Shown here piece by piece: positions 1 to 5,537 of a stretch of DNA of 5,537 bases. The DNA lies in assembly GCA_028290305.1 (NCBI GenBank), contig JAQGKC010000245.1, positions 1 through 5,537 of the forward strand, written 5' to 3'. The stretch comes from Bradyrhizobium sp. Its GTDB lineage: Bacteria; Pseudomonadota; Alphaproteobacteria; Rhizobiales; Xanthobacteraceae. The position numbers and the translations under genes were made by a program. The notes below the pieces were generated by a model. That model was not told where the DNA came from. It did not search any database and saw only the letters and a program-made list of their open reading frames with translations. The number at the start of each line of letters is the position of its first letter. The first letter of the stretch is position 1.

Positions 1-95
1 TTTCGCGGGTTTACGCGAGCAGCTTCTTGCCGTCTTGCGCATGGCTTTTGTGTTTTCGGCGCCATGCTTTCGTGAACCCATGAAAGAAAACCACC
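1..95 (+). promoter_or_regulatory. pnp leader with a possible stem enclosing a hairpin
   Basis: This is the untranslated stretch before pnp, cut by the left window edge. Two nested pairings can be read by eye. Bases 7-15 (GGGTTTACG) pair with 71-79 (CGTGAACCC), giving 9 pairs with one G-T. Inside it, 39-45 (GCATGGC) pairs with 61-67 (GCCATGC) around a 15-nt loop. The outer stem ends three bases before the purine-rich stretch GAAAGAAAA (82-90) that serves as a weak ribosome binding site. In E. coli the pnp leader is a stem-loop cut by RNase III, through which PNPase controls its own synthesis. A similar role here is inference. The hairpin could instead be the tail of an rpsO terminator, but it lacks a good U-tract. 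No promoter is recognisable in the part shown. Confidence 0.35.
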
Positions 96-2246
<2,151 letters not shown>

Positions 2247-2250
2247 GTCG

Positions 2251-2278
2251 GCGAACAGCGAGTAGCGAATAGCAAAAG
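2251..2278 (+). repeat. Degenerate 7-bp tandem repeat after pnp
   Basis: Starting four bases after the pnp stop codon, a heptamer occurs about four times in a row: GCGAACA, GCGAGTA, GCGAATA, then the decayed GCAAAAG, whose end merges into the terminator stem. The copies differ from each other at only one to three positions. I recall similar GCGAATA/GCGAGTA runs in intergenic regions of Bradyrhizobium genomes, but cannot check this here. The stretch is not coding. Confidence 0.45.
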
Positions 2279-2305
2279 GGCGGCATTCAGCCGCCCTTTT
2301 TGTTT
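2274..2305 (+). terminator. Intrinsic terminator of pnp
   Basis: GGGCGGC (2278-2284) pairs perfectly with GCCGCCC (2290-2296) around the 5-nt loop ATTCA. AAAA (2274-2277) extends the stem by pairing with the start of the T-run at 2297-2301, which is followed by GTTT. The 7-bp all-GC core with a U-tract 28 bases after the pnp stop codon is a textbook Rho-independent terminator. The flanking A-run and T-run make it symmetrical, but no gene converges on it from the right. Confidence 0.9.
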
Positions 2306-2376
2306 GCCGTAATGCGAGCGCGTGCGCTTACGCCGCAGCGCCGAGACCGGAGATATCAAGCCACGAAAGTTTGAAC

Positions 2377-2390
2377 GCGAATTTATTCGC
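2377..2390. promoter_or_regulatory. Small inverted repeat upstream of sod, role unknown
   Basis: GCGAAT (2377-2382) and ATTCGC (2385-2390) form a perfect 6-2-6 inverted repeat about 70 bases before the dismutase start codon, in the most AT-rich part of the 213-bp pnp-sod gap. It sits where a promoter or operator would be expected. TTGAAC at 2371-2376 resembles a -35 box, but no convincing -10 follows at the right distance. It could be chance. Confidence 0.2.
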
Positions 2391-2447
2391 CGCGCCTGCC
2401 CGCTGAACTAGATGATCCGAATTGAGCAACGCTGGCTCGTCACTCCC

Positions 2448-2453
2448 AGGAGG
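2448..2453 (+). promoter_or_regulatory. Strong ribosome binding site that sets the sod start
   Basis: AGGAGG lies six bases before the ATG at 2460, an ideal spacing. The in-frame ATG at 2412 has no such site, and using it would put 16 extra residues ahead of the Tat motif. The start at 2460 is therefore preferred. Confidence 0.85.
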
Positions 2454-2459
2454 GATTTC

Positions 2460-3212
2460 ATGTCATCACAATCGCGTCGTGTTTTTTTCGGTGCGGCGGC
2501 AGGTATGGCGGCCGTCGCATCTACGTTGCGCGTTGGGTTTGCTCAGGTGCCCGCCGCTGCTCCGGCAGCAGCGCCTGCGGCGACAGGTCCATTCATGGTT
2601 CCGCCTCTCGGCTACCCGATCGGTGCGTTCGAACCGCACATCGACGCCAGGACCATGGAAATCCACCATGACCGGCACCATGGCGCCTATGTCGCCAACC
2701 TCAATGATCTCGCCAGGACGAATCCACAAATCGCAACACATGCCGTGCAGGACGTGCTCGGCAACCTGAATGCGCTGAACGACGACATCAAACTTGCGGT
2801 GCGTAACAATCTCGGCGGCCACGCCAACCACACCATGTTTTGGGAGATCATGGGACCGGACGGCGGCAAGCCTGGAGGCGAAGTGCTGACGGCGATCGAT
2901 CGCGATCTCGGCGGCCTGGAAAAATTCCAGACCGACTTCAACGCCGCGGGCGGACGCCAGTTCGGCTCAGGCTGGGTGTTCGTGACGGTCACGAAGGAAG
3001 GCAAGCTCGCGATCGAGACCCGACCGAACCAGGACACTCCGATCATGGACGGCAAGCGCGTGTTGTTCGGCAATGATGTCTGGGAGCACGCCTATTATCT
3101 TAATTACCAGAACCGCCGCGCCGATTATCTCAAGGCATGGTGGAATACCGTGAACTGGGGCAAGGTTGCGGAGCGCTATGCCGCGGCAAAAGCGGGCACG
3201 TTGGGTGTCTAG
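2460..3212 (+). CDS. Tat-exported superoxide dismutase, Mn/Fe family
   Basis: The enzyme converts two superoxide radicals to O2 and H2O2. With the start at 2460 the product is 250 residues, against about 200 for a plain cytosolic enzyme. The extra length is N-terminal: SRRVFFG (5-11) is a twin-arginine motif, 11-23 is a hydrophobic stretch, and GFAQ (26-29) is a likely signal peptidase site, so the mature enzyme should be exported already folded and metal-loaded. An Ala/Pro linker (30-44) precedes the catalytic domain. Metal ligands are H69, H124, D206 and H210 (in DVWEHAYY), matching H26, H81, D167 and H171 of E. coli MnSOD. H73 and Y77 match second-shell H30 and Y34. GGHANH (119-124) and Gln191 (NQD) are Mn-type rather than Fe-type, so Mn or cambialistic use is likely but not proven by sequence. 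The gene stands alone between two terminators and converges on oxyR, within an oxidative-stress cluster. Confidence 0.95.
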   Translation: MSSQSRRVFFGAAAGMAAVASTLRVGFAQVPAAAPAAAPAATGPFMVPPLGYPIGAFEPHIDARTMEIHHDRHHGAYVANLNDLARTNPQIATHAVQDVLGNLNALNDDIKLAVRNNLGGHANHTMFWEIMGPDGGKPGGEVLTAIDRDLGGLEKFQTDFNAAGGRQFGSGWVFVTVTKEGKLAIETRPNQDTPIMDGKRVLFGNDVWEHAYYLNYQNRRADYLKAWWNTVNWGKVAERYAAAKAGTLGV

Positions 3213-3215
3213 ATG

Positions 3216-3265
3216 TAGAGCCTCCGTTCCGATTGAATCGGAACGGAGGCTCTAGTTTTTATTTT
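3216..3265 (+). terminator. Intrinsic terminator of sod, very long perfect hairpin
   Basis: The arms 3216-3234 and 3236-3254 are exact reverse complements (19 bases each, one central base). Allowing for a realistic 5-nt loop (TTGAA), this leaves a 17-bp perfect stem. It starts four bases after the sod stop codon and is followed by G, TTTTT, A, TTTT (3255-3265). There is no U-tract on the minus strand, so it should stop sod transcripts rather than oxyR ones. It is also the left half of the larger palindromic element at 3216-3317. Confidence 0.92.
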
Positions 3266-3317
3266 GGCGCGTTCTCTTCACGCTGACCGGTATCCACTTC
3301 GCTGGAAAACGCTCTAG
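3216..3317. repeat. Roughly 100-bp palindromic intergenic element between sod and oxyR
   Basis: The whole sod-oxyR gap looks like one structured element. The left half is the 19-bp inverted repeat at 3216-3254. The right half has arms GCGTTCTC (3269-3276) and GAAAACGC (3305-3312), which pair at seven of eight positions (the mismatch is G-T on the minus strand) around a loop containing ACCGGT. The hexamer GCTCTA, or its complement TAGAGC, recurs at 3216-3221, 3249-3254 and 3311-3316, marking both ends and the middle. The pattern (CGCGTT..CTTCACGC..ACCGGTATCCACTTCGCT..AAAACGCT) matches my memory of a dispersed repeat common in Bradyrhizobium genomes. That recognition is unverified. The right end overlaps the oxyR stop codon. 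Confidence 0.55.
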
Positions 3318-4261
3318 GATCGCAAGGTAGATTTCTTGCTCGCTGTCTTCGCCGGCGAACTATCAAGGCTCTGCTTCACCACCTCGCCCAGCGCCGCAAA
3401 ATCCGCCTTGCGCGGCGAGGTGCGGCGGAACGCCAGTCCAATGCTGCGGCCGGGCTGGGGATTTTGCAAACGCAATAGCTTCACCCTGTCGTCGCGCTGC
3501 TCGACGTCAGCCGCGATTTGCGGAATCAGCGTGACGCCATAGCCGTTGGCGACCATCTGCATCACGGTAGTCAGACTGCTGGCGCCGAACGCCGTGCCGC
3601 CGACGCCTGACGCGCGGCCCCGCGCAGCGGTGGCGCAAAATGCCAGCGCCTGATCGCGCAGGCAGTGCCCATCTTCAAGCAGGATCAACCGGCTCTGATC
3701 GATGTCTTCGGCGGCAACCCGGGTGGTCTCCGCACGCGGATCGTCCGCGGGTACCGCGAGCAGAAACAGATCCTCGAACAGGGCCATCGTATCGATGTCG
3801 GGCTCGCCCACCGGCAACGCGAGCATCGCGGCGTCGAGCGCACCGCTCTTGATCTCCTCGATCAATTGCCTGGTTTGGGTCTCCCGTAACTCCAAGCGCA
3901 GTTCCGGGAATCGGGTTTGCAGCAGCGGCAGAATCCGCGGCAGCAAATAGGGCGCCAGCGACGGAATCACGCCCAGCGTCAGCCGGCCCGTCAATAGGCC
4001 GCTGCGATGCCGGGCGAAATCGACCAGATCGCGCGAAGCCGTGAGGACGTCCTCGCCGCGCCGGGCAATTTCGCGTCCGACATCGGTCAGCATCACATCG
4101 CCCGGCCGCCGCTCCACCACTGCAACACCGAGGGTCCGCTCGAGATCGCGAATCTGCATCGACAGCGCGGGCTGAGTCACGGCACAGGCTTCGGCCGCGC
4201 GACCGAAATGGCCGTGTTTGGCCAGCGCCGAGAGATAACGACGTTGCCGAAGGGTGCTCAT
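3314..4261 (-). CDS. oxyR: OxyR, LysR-family hydrogen peroxide sensor
   Basis: OxyR is a cytoplasmic tetrameric regulator that switches on peroxide defence genes when H2O2 oxidises a cysteine pair to a disulfide. The 315-residue product has the family's usual length (E. coli 305). The winged helix-turn-helix is at about 2-60 (FGRAAEACAVTQPALSMQI, 19-37), then a linker helix to about 88, then the LysR sensor domain from about 91. The diagnostic motif LLEDGHCLRDQALAFC carries C200 and C209, matching E. coli C199 and C208, with H199 beside the reactive cysteine. The start at 4261 is chosen because OxyR homology begins at once (STLRQRRYLSALAKHGHFG). The frame stays open back to 4426, but those 55 residues look nothing like the family. 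No clear ribosome binding site precedes 4261. Instead an operator-like palindrome sits there, suggesting autoregulation. The gene diverges from katG, its expected target. Its stop codon lies in the repeat element at 3216-3317, and the last residues (KTASKKSTLRS) are a basic tail. Confidence 0.95.
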   Translation of the reverse strand: MSTLRQRRYLSALAKHGHFGRAAEACAVTQPALSMQIRDLERTLGVAVVERRPGDVMLTDVGREIARRGEDVLTASRDLVDFARHRSGLLTGRLTLGVIPSLAPYLLPRILPLLQTRFPELRLELRETQTRQLIEEIKSGALDAAMLALPVGEPDIDTMALFEDLFLLAVPADDPRAETTRVAAEDIDQSRLILLEDGHCLRDQALAFCATAARGRASGVGGTAFGASSLTTVMQMVANGYGVTLIPQIAADVEQRDDRVKLLRLQNPQPGRSIGLAFRRTSPRKADFAALGEVVKQSLDSSPAKTASKKSTLRS

Positions 4262-4262
4262 G

Positions 4263-4283
4263 TCGATCAGATAAACTGATCGA
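4263..4283. promoter_or_regulatory. Perfect 8-5-8 palindrome at the oxyR start, probable LysR/OxyR operator
   Basis: TCGATCAG (4263-4270) and CTGATCGA (4276-4283) are exact inverted copies around ATAAA. The core ATCAG-N5-CTGAT fits the LysR-family T-N11-A operator rule and has the same 15-bp size as one E. coli OxyR dyad (ATAG-N7-CTAT). It begins one base upstream of the oxyR start codon, so a bound regulator would cover the ribosome binding region of the gene. Autoregulation is the natural reading. I see no clean second dyad about 22 bp further upstream, which a full OxyR tetramer site would normally show. Confidence 0.55.
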
Positions 4284-4465
4284 GAGCTCAAGACAATTCG
4301 ACTGGACCTGATGTTAGATATCTTCCAAGGTAGCTTAAGCGAATTTGGCGAGAGGCACCAACCCCGCGGATCCGGGCCGACATGGTTGTTCCAGGTCAAT
4401 GCCGCTGCGGGTCTCCCCTTGGTCAAATGCGCCCAGCCCCCACCTTCCGGGAAGGAATAGCAGCG

Positions 4466-4531
4466 ATGGCTGACCGCCCCAATTATCTATCGACTACAGC
4501 CGGCGACCTGTGCGGCCGAGGCACAGCGTGA
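4466..4531 (+). CDS. Possible 21-residue leader peptide or chance small ORF
   Basis: An ATG at 4466 opens a 21-codon frame (MADRPNYLSTTAGDLCGRGTA) ending in TGA at 4529-4531. A good ribosome site, GGGAAGGAA (4449-4457), sits nine bases before it but lies in the right arm of the small hairpin at 4443-4455. The TGA overlaps another ATG (TGATG), which opens only six codons. I do not recognise the peptide. Its position ahead of katG would suit an upstream leader ORF, but the length is within what chance gives, so this is weakly supported. Confidence 0.15.
   Translation: MADRPNYLSTTAGDLCGRGTA

Positions 4532-5537
<1,006 letters not shown>

Noticed and set aside
2412..2459. Earlier sod start at 2412
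   Set aside because: It has no ribosome binding site and would put 16 residues before the Tat motif, whereas AGGAGG is ideally placed for the ATG at 2460.
3216..3317. Insertion sequence or CRISPR repeat between sod and oxyR
   Set aside because: There is no transposase frame, no target-site duplication that I can define, and no repeat-spacer periodicity. A short palindromic intergenic repeat fits better.
4262..4426. N-terminal extension of oxyR by 55 codons from an ATG at 4426
   Set aside because: The extra residues have no LysR-family character, would displace the DNA-binding domain from the N-terminus, and would run through the operator-like palindrome. The start at 4261 gives the normal family length.

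Overview
The window reads as chromosomal DNA of an alphaproteobacterium of the Bradyrhizobium/Rhodopseudomonas/Afipia kind. This rests on high-GC codon use, a PNPase with the alphaproteobacterial style of KH domain (IGTGGK), a divergent oxyR-katG pair, and small intergenic repeats that I remember from Bradyrhizobium genomes. The assignment is from memory of families, not from a search.

Layout, left to right. Positions 1-95 are the leader of pnp and can fold into a stem enclosing a hairpin just before the ribosome binding site. Positions 96-2246 encode a complete polynucleotide phosphorylase (pnp, + strand), followed by a degenerate 7-bp tandem repeat and a strong intrinsic terminator. Positions 2460-3212 (+) encode a 250-residue Mn/Fe-type superoxide dismutase with a twin-arginine (Tat) signal peptide and an Ala/Pro linker, which points to an exported enzyme. 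A near-perfect terminator hairpin follows it. That hairpin is the first half of a roughly 100-bp palindromic element, which resembles a dispersed repeat of Bradyrhizobium and runs into the stop codon of the next gene. Positions 3314-4261 (-) encode OxyR, the LysR-family peroxide sensor, with both redox cysteines. Directly upstream of its start codon is a perfect 8-5-8 inverted repeat with LysR-operator geometry. A 402-bp intergenic region follows, holding regulatory DNA and one doubtful 21-codon ORF. From 4664 to the right edge (+) runs the first 291 codons of katG, catalase-peroxidase, cut by the window end.

The right two thirds form an oxidative-stress cluster. Superoxide dismutase converts superoxide to H2O2, probably outside the cytoplasm. 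OxyR senses H2O2, and KatG destroys it in the cytoplasm. sod and oxyR are convergent, while oxyR and katG are divergent, the usual arrangement for an activator and its target. pnp is a separate RNA-metabolism unit, probably downstream of rpsO outside the window.

I found no clearly undescribed system. The points most worth a second look are the Tat-exported dismutase, the operator-like palindrome touching the oxyR start codon, the palindromic repeat that supplies the sod terminator and the oxyR stop, and the pnp leader fold.
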